Of a stretch of 64,000 nt of DNA, positions 1 through 8,669 are shown one piece after another. Each line of letters starts with the position of its first letter. Within the stretch, counting starts at the first letter, position 1. Position numbers and translations under genes: made by a program. The stretch is taken from the NCBI GenBank assembly GCA_963665915.2, contig CAXXSG010000009.1, forward strand, positions 14,092 to 78,091, read 5' to 3'. The stretch is from JAFGRU01 sp963665915 (GTDB lineage: Bacteria; Desulfobacterota; Desulfuromonadia; Desulfuromonadales; JAAYDE01). The notes under the pieces are model-generated. The model searched no databases. It was given only the letters and a program-made list of their open reading frames with translations, and was not told the origin of the DNA.

Positions 1-1084
1 TCCGGGAATAGCGGTGGGGCTGAAAAACCGCCACGATGCGCCGGTCGAAACCGGAGCGCGCCGCCGAGAGAGTCGCCTTGATCTCGGTCGGATGATGGGC
101 GTAATCGTCCACCACCAGGACATCCTCGTCTTCGTATTTGATCTGGAAGCGGCGCTGAACACCGCAGAAGCCGTTGAGGCCTTCGAGAATGTCGTCAAAA
201 GGCATATCGAGTTCCCTGGCCACGGCAATGGTGGCCAGGGCATTCAAGACATTGTGCTTGCCCGGCATCCGCAAAGTCACCTTGCCGAGCCGTTCCCCTT
301 TGAAAGCGGGGACGAAGCTGGTGGAAAGAAAGTGGTGTTCAATATCATAGGCACAATAGTCGGCCTGAAAATTCAACCCGTAGGAAACAAAGCGTTTCTT
401 CACCTGGGGGATCAGGGACTGCACATTTTCATCATCGAGACAGATCACCGCGCGGCCAAAAAAAGGGATCTTGTTGATGAAGGTGATAAAGCTTTCCTTG
501 ATCTCGTCGAGGTTGCTGTAAAAGTCTAGGTGCTCCTCGTCGATGTTCGTGACAACAGCGATAACCGGACTCAACTGCAGGAAAGAGCCGTCCGATTCGT
601 CCGCCTCAGCGACCAGAAACTTGCCCTGTCCCAGTTTGGCATTGGAGCCGAGAGAGTCGAGCCTGCCGCCGATCACGGCGGTCGGATCGATCCCCCCGTG
701 GGATAGCACGGTGGCGACCATGCTGGTGGTCGTGGTCTTGCCGTGAGAGCCCGCCACGGCGATGCCGTATTTCATGCGCATCAGTTCCGCCAGCATTTCC
801 GCCCGGGGGATGACGGGGATCAGCTTTTTGTGGGCCGCTTTGACCTCGGGATTTTCCGCCCGAATGGCCGTGGAGGTAACGACAACATCCGCGTCCGCAA
901 CATTGTTCTCATTGTGGCCGAAGGATATTCTCCCCCCGAGATCGGCAAGACGCTGGGTGACCTCGGTCTCTTTCAGATCCGATCCGGAGACTTCATACCC
1001 GAGGTTGAGCAGGACCTCGGCGATGCCGCTCATGCCGATGCCACCAATACCGACAAAGTGTATTCTGCGAATCTTTCCATACAT
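1..1084 (-). CDS. murC: UDP-N-acetylmuramate--L-alanine ligase (5' part; 3' end outside window)
   Basis: MurC adds L-alanine to UDP-MurNAc in the cytoplasm, the first step of the peptidoglycan stem peptide. My translation from the ATG at 1084 begins MYGKIRRIHFVGIGGIGMSG, the N-terminal Rossmann glycine-rich loop of MurC. The Mur-ligase ATP loop GSHGKTTTT follows near residue 110, and NIDEEHLDFY and DDYAHHPTE come later, all typical of MurC. About 361 residues are visible of a usual length near 460, so the C-terminal domain runs off the window. It starts 3 bp after the murG stop and is the last dcw gene seen here. No internal break is visible. Confidence 0.96.
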   Translation of the reverse strand, partial: MYGKIRRIHFVGIGGIGMSGIAEVLLNLGYEVSGSDLKETEVTQRLADLGGRISFGHNENNVADADVVVTSTAIRAENPEVKAAHKKLIPVIPRAEMLAELMRMKYGIAVAGSHGKTTTTSMVATVLSHGGIDPTAVIGGRLDSLGSNAKLGQGKFLVAEADESDGSFLQLSPVIAVVTNIDEEHLDFYSNLDEIKESFITFINKIPFFGRAVICLDDENVQSLIPQVKKRFVSYGLNFQADYCAYDIEHHFLSTSFVPAFKGERLGKVTLRMPGKHNVLNALATIAVARELDMPFDDILEGLNGFCGVQRRFQIKYEDEDVLVVDDYAHHPTEIKATLSAARSGFDRRIVAVFQPHRYSR

Positions 1085-1087
1085 GAT

Positions 1088-2167
1088 TCAGTTCTCCCTT
1101 TCGCAAGCAAGAGATCGGCATTCTGAGAGAATCCGTTCCGCTGCATCAGGTTTCCCGAGGGAGCCCATTGCTTCCGCCATTTTTTTCAGGCGCTCGGGAT
1201 TTGCCAGTAAATCACGAATATTTTCCGCCAACACTTCCGCTGTCAGGTCCTGTTGCGCCAACAACAGGGCCGCTCCATGCTTTTCCAGAACCGCGGCATT
1301 GCGGGTCTGATGGTCTCGGGCCGCATGGGGAAAGGGAATCAGAACAGCCGCCCTGCCACACCCGCAAAGTTCCGCAATGGTCGTGGCCCCCGCCCGACAG
1401 ACAACCAGATGGGAAGAGGCGTAGGCCGCCCCCATATCCTGGATAAAAGGGACCACGTGAAAGTTTTTCCAGCCGACGGCCAGATATGCCTGTCGCACCA
1501 CTTCCTCATCCTTCACCCCGGTCTGGTGGATAATTTGGAGTTTTTCCTGCCACTCACCGAGGAGAGGAAGAGCACCGGTCAAGGCCTTATTGATTGCCTC
1601 CGCTCCCTGGCTTCCACCGAAGGCCAGGAGCACCGGGGTGCCTTCAGGAGAGGGACAATCGGCGATCCCTTGACGCAGGGGATTGCCGGTGACCAGGGTT
1701 TTTGCGGAAGAGAAAAAGCCCTCTTGATCCTCAAAGGAGAGACAAATTCGCCCGGCCAGGCGGCCCAGCAGGCGATTGGCCAGGCCCGGTATGGCGTTTT
1801 GCTCATGAATCAGCATGGCCGTCCCCTTGATCCGTGCCGCCAGAAGAACCGGCGCCGAGGCATAGCCGCCCACCCCCACTACCACATCGGGACCGAAGCG
1901 GTTAAGAATTTTCAACGACTGGCGGATACTCTGAATCAACATCAAAATAAACCCTATTTTTTTGGCGATACTTTTGCCGACAAAACCTTCGATGCGGATA
2001 AGCTCCAGAGGAAAACCGAGTGCTGGGACCACCCGGGATTCAATTCCCCGTTCCGTACCCACAAACAGAACCTCGGCATCCGGTTCCTCCCTTTTCAGTT
2101 CCTGGGCCAGGGCGACCGCCGGGAAAAGATGCCCCCCCGTACCCCCGCCGGCCAGCAGCAGCCTCAT
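1088..2167 (-). CDS. murG: MurG, lipid II-forming N-acetylglucosaminyltransferase
   Basis: MurG transfers GlcNAc from UDP-GlcNAc to lipid I, making lipid II on the inner face of the membrane. The 359-residue product starts MRLLLAGGGTGGHLFPAVAL, containing the GGTGGH loop that marks MurG. It continues with VVGVGGYAS, HEQNAIPGLANR and the C-terminal nucleotide-binding segment FGGSQGAEAIN. The family then shows VCRAGATTIAEL for UDP-sugar binding. Length is normal. The start overlaps the ftsW stop by 4 bp, so translational coupling is likely. Confidence 0.97.
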   Translation of the reverse strand: MRLLLAGGGTGGHLFPAVALAQELKREEPDAEVLFVGTERGIESRVVPALGFPLELIRIEGFVGKSIAKKIGFILMLIQSIRQSLKILNRFGPDVVVGVGGYASAPVLLAARIKGTAMLIHEQNAIPGLANRLLGRLAGRICLSFEDQEGFFSSAKTLVTGNPLRQGIADCPSPEGTPVLLAFGGSQGAEAINKALTGALPLLGEWQEKLQIIHQTGVKDEEVVRQAYLAVGWKNFHVVPFIQDMGAAYASSHLVVCRAGATTIAELCGCGRAAVLIPFPHAARDHQTRNAAVLEKHGAALLLAQQDLTAEVLAENIRDLLANPERLKKMAEAMGSLGKPDAAERILSECRSLACEREN

Positions 2168-3270
2168 TTTTTGGCCTCTTTGCTGCGGCTCGAAATGTTG
2201 AGCAAAATCCCCACCGCCAGCAAACTGCAGACGAGACTCGACCCGCCGTACGAGAGGAACGGCAGCGCCATCCCTTTGGGGGGAAGCATCCCCAGCACCA
2301 CGGCGATATTGAGAAATGCCTCCAGCCCGAGAAGAACGGTCAGCCCGAAAGCCAGGTAACGGCCAAATGCGTCTTCCGTATTCAAGGCGATGCGAAAACC
2401 CTGAATAATCAGGAGCAGGAACATGCTGATCACCACCAGCACGCCGATAAATCCAAGTTCTTCACCCACAATTGAAAAAACAAAATCCGTATGGGCCTCG
2501 GGAAGATAAAAAAGCTTCTGCTTCCCTTCGCCAAGGCCCTGCCCCCAGAGACCTCCGGCTTCGAAAGCGATCTGACTCTGGATAATCTGGTAGCCATAGC
2601 TGTCCGGAGCGTTCCAGGGGTTGAGAAAGGCGAGAATCCGTTCCCGTCGATAGGGGACATTCATGATGGCGAAATAGAGAAAAGGGACCATCATGAGGAC
2701 GATGGTAAAGAGGTAGCGGAGCTTGACCCCGGCAATGATCATGATGAGGATCCCGACAGCCGCCAGGACCATGGCGCTCCCGAGATCCGGTTCCATAAGA
2801 ATGAGCAGAAGCATTGTGGTCAGGACCAACATATAGGGAAGAAATCCCAGTTTGAAGCTCTTGATCTTCTGTTCCTTTTTGGTCAGGGAGTGAGCCATAT
2901 AAATGATCAGAGCCAGTTTGGCCAGTTCCGAGGGCTGAAAAGAAATCCCCCCGAAGTGGAACCAGCGCACCGCGCCATTGATCTCCCTCCCCATGCCGGG
3001 AAAAAGAATCAGGGCAAGAAGACCGATGCTGAACAGCAGGAAGGGTACAGCTACTTTCCGCAGATGGCGGTAGTCGAAAAACATGGCGAAACTCATGAGG
3101 AGGAAGCCTACCACCACGAACAGTCCCTGCCTTTTGAGATAATGGAATCCGTCGGCAAAACGGTCGCCCGCCACTACCGCGGAAGCGGAATAAACCATGA
3201 TCACGCCGAAACAGCTGAGGACCACCGCCAGAAGCAGGATGGTTATGTCGAAATTCTTACGCAGGACCAT
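2164..3270 (-). CDS. ftsW: FtsW, SEDS-family lipid II polymerase of the divisome
   Basis: FtsW is the SEDS glycosyltransferase that polymerises lipid II at the septum together with FtsI. The 368-residue polytopic protein has the SEDS features: a first membrane segment with VMVYSAS, the conserved GGISFQPSELAKLA segment, the catalytic-loop region around ALSYDG-like PDSYGYQIIQSQIAF, and PEAHTDFVFSIVGEELGF. It ends with LPFLSYGGSSL. It lies between murD and murG, overlapping both (14 bp with murD). The gene position in dcw argues for FtsW rather than RodA. Confidence 0.95.
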   Translation of the reverse strand: MVLRKNFDITILLLAVVLSCFGVIMVYSASAVVAGDRFADGFHYLKRQGLFVVVGFLLMSFAMFFDYRHLRKVAVPFLLFSIGLLALILFPGMGREINGAVRWFHFGGISFQPSELAKLALIIYMAHSLTKKEQKIKSFKLGFLPYMLVLTTMLLLILMEPDLGSAMVLAAVGILIMIIAGVKLRYLFTIVLMMVPFLYFAIMNVPYRRERILAFLNPWNAPDSYGYQIIQSQIAFEAGGLWGQGLGEGKQKLFYLPEAHTDFVFSIVGEELGFIGVLVVISMFLLLIIQGFRIALNTEDAFGRYLAFGLTVLLGLEAFLNIAVVLGMLPPKGMALPFLSYGGSSLVCSLLAVGILLNISSRSKEAKK

Positions 3271-4636
3271 GATTCACCACACCGGGCCCTTCGTGAAGGC
3301 CCAAAACCAGCTCAGAAAAAATCCGCCCTCGCTCTTCGAAATTCGCAAACATGTCAAAACTGGAACAAGCCGGGGAAAGGAGCACGGAACCGCCGGGATC
3401 GGTAAGGGCGTGAGCCATGCGGACGGCCTCCTCCAGGGAGTCCAGGACACGGGTCCTGGTGAGATCGCCAAGAACCTCGCGCATCCGTTCGGCGGCCTGC
3501 CCGATGAGAAGAAGTTGGGCGACTTTCTCCCGGACCGGGCCGCACAGCGGGGTGTAATCACCCCCCTTATCCTTGCCGCCGGCAATCAGGGTCACCGGAG
3601 CGGCAAGACCGGCCAAACTCTTGACCACGCTACCGACATTGGTCCCCTTGGAGTCGTTGTACCACTTCACCCCGTTCAACTCGCGAACCAGTTTCATACG
3701 ATGCTCCAGGCCGGGAAAATCACACACCGCCTGCCACGCCGTCCGGGCCGGACAGCCTTCCAGAAGCGGCGGAATCAGGGCAGCCATGACATTCTCCAGG
3801 TTGTGCATCCCCTTGAGCTTCAGTTCACTGATAGGGAATTTTTCTTCAGCCTCCCCGTCTCTCCAGACAATTGTCTCCCCGTCCAGGCACATCCCCTGGG
3901 GGAGACCGCTGCGGGAGGAAAAGAGAACCTTACGCGCACGGACAGCACCGGCGATCTCCATAACCCTGGAGTCATCGGCATTGAGCACCGCCGTGTCTTC
4001 CGCGCTCATGTTGCTGAAGAGATTGGCTTTGGCCGCCACATACGCGTCCATAGCCGGATAGCGATCGAGGTGATCTTCCGTGATGTTGAGGAGAACACCG
4101 TAGCGAGGCCGGAAATCGTTGAGGACTTCAAGTTGAAACGAGGATACCTCCGCGACCAGCCATGCCCAATGATCCATTTCAGCGGCCTCTATCAGTGGAA
4201 TTCCCAGATTGCCGCCGACAAAGGTTCTTTTCCCCCATCTTTTGAAAACCTCGCCCATCAAAGACGTCGTAGTCGATTTGCCGTTGGTTCCGGTTATGGC
4301 CACCAGGGGCGCGGAAAGCTCCTGAAAAGCAAACTCAATTTCGCCCATGACGGGAATCCCGCATGCCATGGCCGCCTCCAGGCAGGGAATCGTCAGTGGA
4401 ACCCCGGGGCTGATGACTATCAGGTCGGCATTTTCAAACACCTCCCGGGTATGCCCCCCGAGGTCGAATTGGATACCAAGAGCGGAAAGACTCGCAAGCC
4501 CTTCAATCTGATCAGCCAGATTTTTGTCGGAGAGAATCACCTCGGCATACCTGCCGCGCAGATAACGGCTCAGAGCAAAGCCTGTACAGCCCGCTCCGAC
4601 GACAACCACCGTTTTCCCTCCGAGATTGAGTTTCAT
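3257..4636 (-). CDS. murD: UDP-N-acetylmuramoylalanine--D-glutamate ligase
   Basis: MurD adds D-glutamate to UDP-MurNAc-L-Ala. The 459-residue protein opens MKLNLGGKTVVVVGAGCTG. It has the ATP loop ITGTNGKSTTTSLMGEV near residue 115, the Mur-ligase central motif NITEDHLDRY, and NDSKGTNVGS in the C-terminal domain. Length is as expected. The ATG follows an AGGTGA Shine-Dalgarno sequence formed by the end of mraY, one base after its stop codon. Confidence 0.97.
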   Translation of the reverse strand: MKLNLGGKTVVVVGAGCTGFALSRYLRGRYAEVILSDKNLADQIEGLASLSALGIQFDLGGHTREVFENADLIVISPGVPLTIPCLEAAMACGIPVMGEIEFAFQELSAPLVAITGTNGKSTTTSLMGEVFKRWGKRTFVGGNLGIPLIEAAEMDHWAWLVAEVSSFQLEVLNDFRPRYGVLLNITEDHLDRYPAMDAYVAAKANLFSNMSAEDTAVLNADDSRVMEIAGAVRARKVLFSSRSGLPQGMCLDGETIVWRDGEAEEKFPISELKLKGMHNLENVMAALIPPLLEGCPARTAWQAVCDFPGLEHRMKLVRELNGVKWYNDSKGTNVGSVVKSLAGLAAPVTLIAGGKDKGGDYTPLCGPVREKVAQLLLIGQAAERMREVLGDLTRTRVLDSLEEAVRMAHALTDPGGSVLLSPACSSFDMFANFEERGRIFSELVLGLHEGPGVVNHGPA

Positions 4637-4637
4637 G

Positions 4638-5714
4638 TCACCTCAGCTTCAGGGTGGACAGGGCCACCAGAGCCAGAATGATGCTGATAATCCAGAAACG
4701 GACGATAATCTTCGGCTCCGGCCAACCTTTGAGCTCAAAATGATGGTGAATGGGCGCCATCCTGAAAATCCTTTTTCCCAACAGGCGGTAAGAGGCGACC
4801 TGAAAAATGACCGAAAGGGTCTCAAGCACAAAAATCCCGCCGACAATCACCAGCACGAGCTCATGCTTGGTTATCACCGCCACTGTCCCGAGAGCGCCGC
4901 CGAGAGCCAGGCTCCCCACATCCCCCATGAAAACCTGGGCGGGGTAGGTGTTGAACCAGAGAAAGCCAAGTCCCGCACCGATCATCGCACCGCAGAAAAT
5001 GGCCAACTCCCCCGCGCCCTGGATGTTGCTGATTTGAAGATAGTCGGCAAGACGGGCATTCCCGGCCAGATAGGCGAAGAGGAGATAAGTCCCGGAGGCG
5101 ATAATCGTGGGACCGATTGCCAGCCCGTCGAGGCCATCGGTGAGGTTGACGGCATTGCCCGCTCCGACGATCACGAGCATGGAAAAGGGAATGAAAAAAA
5201 GTCCCAGTTCGGGCCTCAGATTTTTAAAGAAAGGGAACATCAGGGTCGTCTCAAACGGGGAATAGGCAAAAAGGATCAGGGCGGCGACAAAAGCAATGCC
5301 CATCAACCAGATCATTTTCACCCCTGCTGATAACCCGTCACTGTCTTTATCTTTGATTTTGCGCCAGTCGTCCACAAAGCCGACAATCCCGAACCCAACG
5401 GTGGTCAGAAGCGTGATCCAGATGTAAATATTGCTCAAATCCACCCATAGAAGGGTCGGTATGACAACGGCCAGAAGGATGAGGGTCCCCCCCATGGTGG
5501 GAGTACCCGCTTTTTTCAGATGTGATTCCGGGCCAAGTTTCCGGATGGATTCCCCGATCTGAAGACTGGACAACTTGGATATCAACCAGGGCCCGATTAT
5601 AAAAGAAATGATCAGGGCCGTTATCGTCGCATAGATCGCCCGAAAGGTTATGTACCGGAATACATAAAAACCGGAAAATTCAGTATGTAACGGGTACAAA
5701 AGATGATAAAGCAC
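4638..5714 (-). CDS. mraY: Phospho-N-acetylmuramoyl-pentapeptide-transferase
   Basis: MraY attaches phospho-MurNAc-pentapeptide to undecaprenyl phosphate, giving lipid I in the inner membrane. The 358-residue polytopic protein shows the family signatures KKAGTPTMGGTL, GFVDDWRKIK (cytoplasmic Asp pair), NAVNLTDGLDGLA, and the C-terminal MAPIHHHFELKGWPE loop. The start appears to be the GTG at 5714, preceded by AGAGGA. It begins 9 bp after the murF stop. Confidence 0.96.
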   Translation of the reverse strand: MLYHLLYPLHTEFSGFYVFRYITFRAIYATITALIISFIIGPWLISKLSSLQIGESIRKLGPESHLKKAGTPTMGGTLILLAVVIPTLLWVDLSNIYIWITLLTTVGFGIVGFVDDWRKIKDKDSDGLSAGVKMIWLMGIAFVAALILFAYSPFETTLMFPFFKNLRPELGLFFIPFSMLVIVGAGNAVNLTDGLDGLAIGPTIIASGTYLLFAYLAGNARLADYLQISNIQGAGELAIFCGAMIGAGLGFLWFNTYPAQVFMGDVGSLALGGALGTVAVITKHELVLVIVGGIFVLETLSVIFQVASYRLLGKRIFRMAPIHHHFELKGWPEPKIIVRFWIISIILALVALSTLKLR

Positions 5715-5723
5715 AGTATCCTC

Positions 5724-7122
5724 TCAGGAGCCTTCGCCAGCCGCCCCGTCCTCCATTTGTCCCAGATAAGATCGAATCTTTTCCATTTTCATTCCCCGCG
5801 AGCCTTTCAGCAGGACCCGGTCTCCCGGCTGCAGCATTTCCCGCAGGAAAACAGCCGCCTCCATATGATCGGAAAAGGTCCGGACCAGGTCGGGCGCCAT
5901 CCCCGCATTCCGCGCCCCATGGCCGATATCCCTGGCCCGATCGCCGACCAGAACCAGGAAATCGCTCAGTCCGGCCACCGCTTCTCCGACTTCGCGGTGA
6001 AGCTCCTCCGACTCTTCGCCCAGTTCCAGCATATCCCCCAGCACGGCAATCCGCCGCCCCTTGCTCTCCATCTCCGCCAGAGCTGTCAGAGCACACTTCA
6101 CGGACAGAGGGTTGGCGTTGTAAGTGTCATCCACCAGCAGGATGCCGGCGCCGTAGGTGAAGACCTCCATTCGGCCCGGAAGGCGTATAAAGCTTTCCAG
6201 TCCCTGAACGATAAGATCACCGGCAACGTCCAGGCAGACGGCCGCGGCAGCAGCAGCCAATGCGTTGGACACATTGTGCTGCCCGCAGATCGGCAACCGG
6301 ACCGGATATTCACCCATTGGAAGGATCAGGCGAAAAGAGACGCGTCCCACCCCCGCCGTCACATCTTCGGCCCGAATCCGGGCCTCCGGCGACAAACCGT
6401 AGAGCACCCGCTGCACCCCGTTGGCCACCGGAAGCTGGAGGACCCGGGGATCATCGGCATTGATAACGGCAAAGGAATCTTTTCTCAGCGCAGCGAAAAG
6501 CTCCCCTTTGGCCCTCGCTACACCATCAAGGCCATGGAGTCCTTCCAGGTGACTTGGGCCGACATTGGTGATAACGCCGACATCAGGATCGGCAATGGCG
6601 GTCAGCCGGGTTATTTCTCCCCGCTGATTCGTTCCCATTTCCAGAACCATCCACTTCTGATCTTCTTCCAGTTTCAAAAGGGTCAGGGGCAAGCCGATCA
6701 GATTATTGAAATTCCCCAGACTTTTAAGGCCCGGCCCCGTCAGGGAAAGAATCGCAGCCAGCATCTCTTTGGTGGTGGTTTTACCGCTCGATCCGGTCAC
6801 GGCCACCACCGGCCCGCCAAACTGGGCCCGGGTGGAACCGGCCAAGTCGCCCAGCGCCGTCAGCGTATCCTCTACCCTGATTGACCGGCACTCGCAGGCC
6901 GGAACAAAGATCTTCGGAAAGGCATGCCGCCGCCCCTTTTTGCACCGCTTCAAGGAGAAAGTCATGACCGTCGAAATTTTCTCCGCGCAAAGGAATGAAA
7001 AGATCCCCGCCGTGGATGGTTCGGCTGTCCACCGAATAACCGCTGACCGCCACCTTTTCTTCTCCCTGATGCAGCTTGCCCCGGACAATCTGGGCGATCT
7101 TCTGAACGTCGAAAATCTTCAC
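5724..7122 (-). CDS. murF: UDP-N-acetylmuramoyl-tripeptide--D-Ala-D-Ala ligase, with apparent frameshift
   Basis: MurF joins D-Ala-D-Ala to the tripeptide precursor. The N-terminal domain reads from the GTG at 7122 (MKIFDVQKIAQIVRGKL, then DSRTIHGGDLFIPLRGENFDGHDF) for about 80 residues. The rest, including VAVTGSSGKTTTKEML and NVGPSHLEGL, lies in another frame ending at 5724. The two join cleanly if one of the two T's at 6881-6882 (plus strand) is removed, giving GLRVPVIRVEDTL. The start overlaps the murE stop by 4 bp (GTGA), which supports the N-terminal frame. The gene is normally essential and otherwise intact, so a consensus error is more likely than a true pseudogene. A reading of the longer frame alone would give a false N-terminus. 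Confidence 0.9.
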
Positions 7123-8630
7123 TGGTGGGCCTCCCGTCCGCGCAGAGCCAGGATAATTTCGTCCCTGTCTTTAAAAGTCACGCGTCTGTCACCGATGATC
7201 TGGTAGTCCTCGTGCCCTTTGCCCGCAACCAGCAGAACATCCCCCGGCACCAGCAGGGAAACCGCATAACGGATGGCTTCACGCCGGTCGACAATAGTGG
7301 TATAGCCTTTTTTCCCCACCATCGCTCCGTCGGCCCGGGAAATCTCCGGTATGGAGAAAGGCTTGATCCCCGCCCGTATCTCTTCGAGGATGGCCCCGGG
7401 GTCCTCGCCGCGGGGATTGTCGGAGGTCAGGATGACAATATCCGCCAGGCGCGCCGCTATCGCTCCCATTTCCGGGCGTTTACCGCGATCCCGATCGCCG
7501 CCGCAGCCGAAAAGCGTGATCAGGCGGGGCGGGCGAAGCTCTTTCAACGCACTAAGGACATTCTTCAGGGCATCGGCCGTATGGGCATAGTCCACGAGAA
7601 TAAAGGCGCCGCAGTTGTTCTCCACCGGCTCCAGACGCCCGGGGACCTGGGGTGCTCCGGCCAGGCCCTGTTCAATCAGAGGAAGCTCAATTCCTGCCGC
7701 CATAGCGGCGGCGGCCGTGACCATCAGGTTCGAAATATTGAATGAACCGAACATGCTGGAAGTGAGATGCAATTCGCCCCGGGGACCATAGATGAAACAA
7801 TCGCTCCCTGTAAATGCGGTTTTCACCTCACCAAGATAGATGTCCGCTTCGGGAGAACGGCTGCAACACCAGACCCGCTTCAACTTCCGCGCAAGCCGCT
7901 GGCCGTAAGGGTCGTCGATATTGACCACGGCCATGCCCGTCTCCTCTTTCAGAAATTCGCTGAAAAAACGTTTTTTTACGCCAAAATAGGATTCCATATC
8001 ACCGTGGTAATCAAGATGTTCCGATGACAGATTGGTGAAAACTCCGACATCGAAAAACAACCCGTCGATGCGGTGCTGGTCCAGGCCGTGAGACGAAACC
8101 TCCATGATAACCGTGTCCGCTCCAGAGTCCCGGAATTCAGCCAGAATGCGGATAAGGTCGGCAGATTCCGGCGTGGTATTGGGAGCGGGATATGTTTTTT
8201 CGCCAAACCGGTAATTGACCGTCCCGAGCACGGCCGGCTTACGACCCGCCGCCTGAAAAATCGCTTCAAGCTGGTAGCAGACCGTGGTCTTGCCGTTGGT
8301 TCCCGTCACCCCGATCAGGGTCATATCGGCGACCGGGTTGCCGTAAAAACTGATGGCCGCCAAAGCCATGGCTTTGCGGGTATCCTTAACAAGAACCCCT
8401 GCGACCTCGTCCGGTAGAGACACATCCTGCTCCACAAAAACGGCGCGGGCGCCTTTTTCAATCGCCGTGGCCACAAAGTCATGGCCATCCGCCAGAGCGC
8501 CCCGCAGAGCAAAAAAGGCGGCGCCGGGCTGGACCTTTCGGGAGTCGTAGCAGATGCCGGTGATATCCATATCCACCGGTCCCCTCGTGCGGAGAGGGAG
8601 AAGCGTCTGAATCAGTCTGGATATCCGCAT
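7119..8630 (-). CDS. murE: UDP-N-acetylmuramoyl-tripeptide synthetase (MurE)
   Basis: MurE adds the third stem-peptide residue to UDP-MurNAc-L-Ala-D-Glu. The start chosen is the ATG at 8630 (MRISRLIQTLLPL), which fits the family N-terminus; an in-frame GTG four codons upstream is the alternative. Visible are DSRKVQPGAAFFALRG, the ATP loop VTGTNGKTTVCYQ, NLSSEHLDYHGDMESY, and the C-terminal motif TSDNPRGEDP. The DNPR form is the one associated with meso-diaminopimelate-adding enzymes, consistent with dapF at 50-51 kb and a Gram-negative wall. Length is normal. Confidence 0.96.
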   Translation of the reverse strand: MRISRLIQTLLPLRTRGPVDMDITGICYDSRKVQPGAAFFALRGALADGHDFVATAIEKGARAVFVEQDVSLPDEVAGVLVKDTRKAMALAAISFYGNPVADMTLIGVTGTNGKTTVCYQLEAIFQAAGRKPAVLGTVNYRFGEKTYPAPNTTPESADLIRILAEFRDSGADTVIMEVSSHGLDQHRIDGLFFDVGVFTNLSSEHLDYHGDMESYFGVKKRFFSEFLKEETGMAVVNIDDPYGQRLARKLKRVWCCSRSPEADIYLGEVKTAFTGSDCFIYGPRGELHLTSSMFGSFNISNLMVTAAAAMAAGIELPLIEQGLAGAPQVPGRLEPVENNCGAFILVDYAHTADALKNVLSALKELRPPRLITLFGCGGDRDRGKRPEMGAIAARLADIVILTSDNPRGEDPGAILEEIRAGIKPFSIPEISRADGAMVGKKGYTTIVDRREAIRYAVSLLVPGDVLLVAGKGHEDYQIIGDRRVTFKDRDEIILALRGREAHQ

Positions 8631-8669
8631 TTTAACGACCACCTTGCTTATGCAAAGGAAAACTCCCCG

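Noticed and set aside
1253..2359. 368-codon plus-strand frame across murG and ftsW
   Set aside because: Shadow of well-supported minus-strand dcw genes; composition follows their reverse complement.
5724..7088. Taking the long murF frame (start near 7088) as the complete gene
   Set aside because: Its first 55 or so residues do not match MurF, while the correct N-terminus lies in the other frame from 7122.
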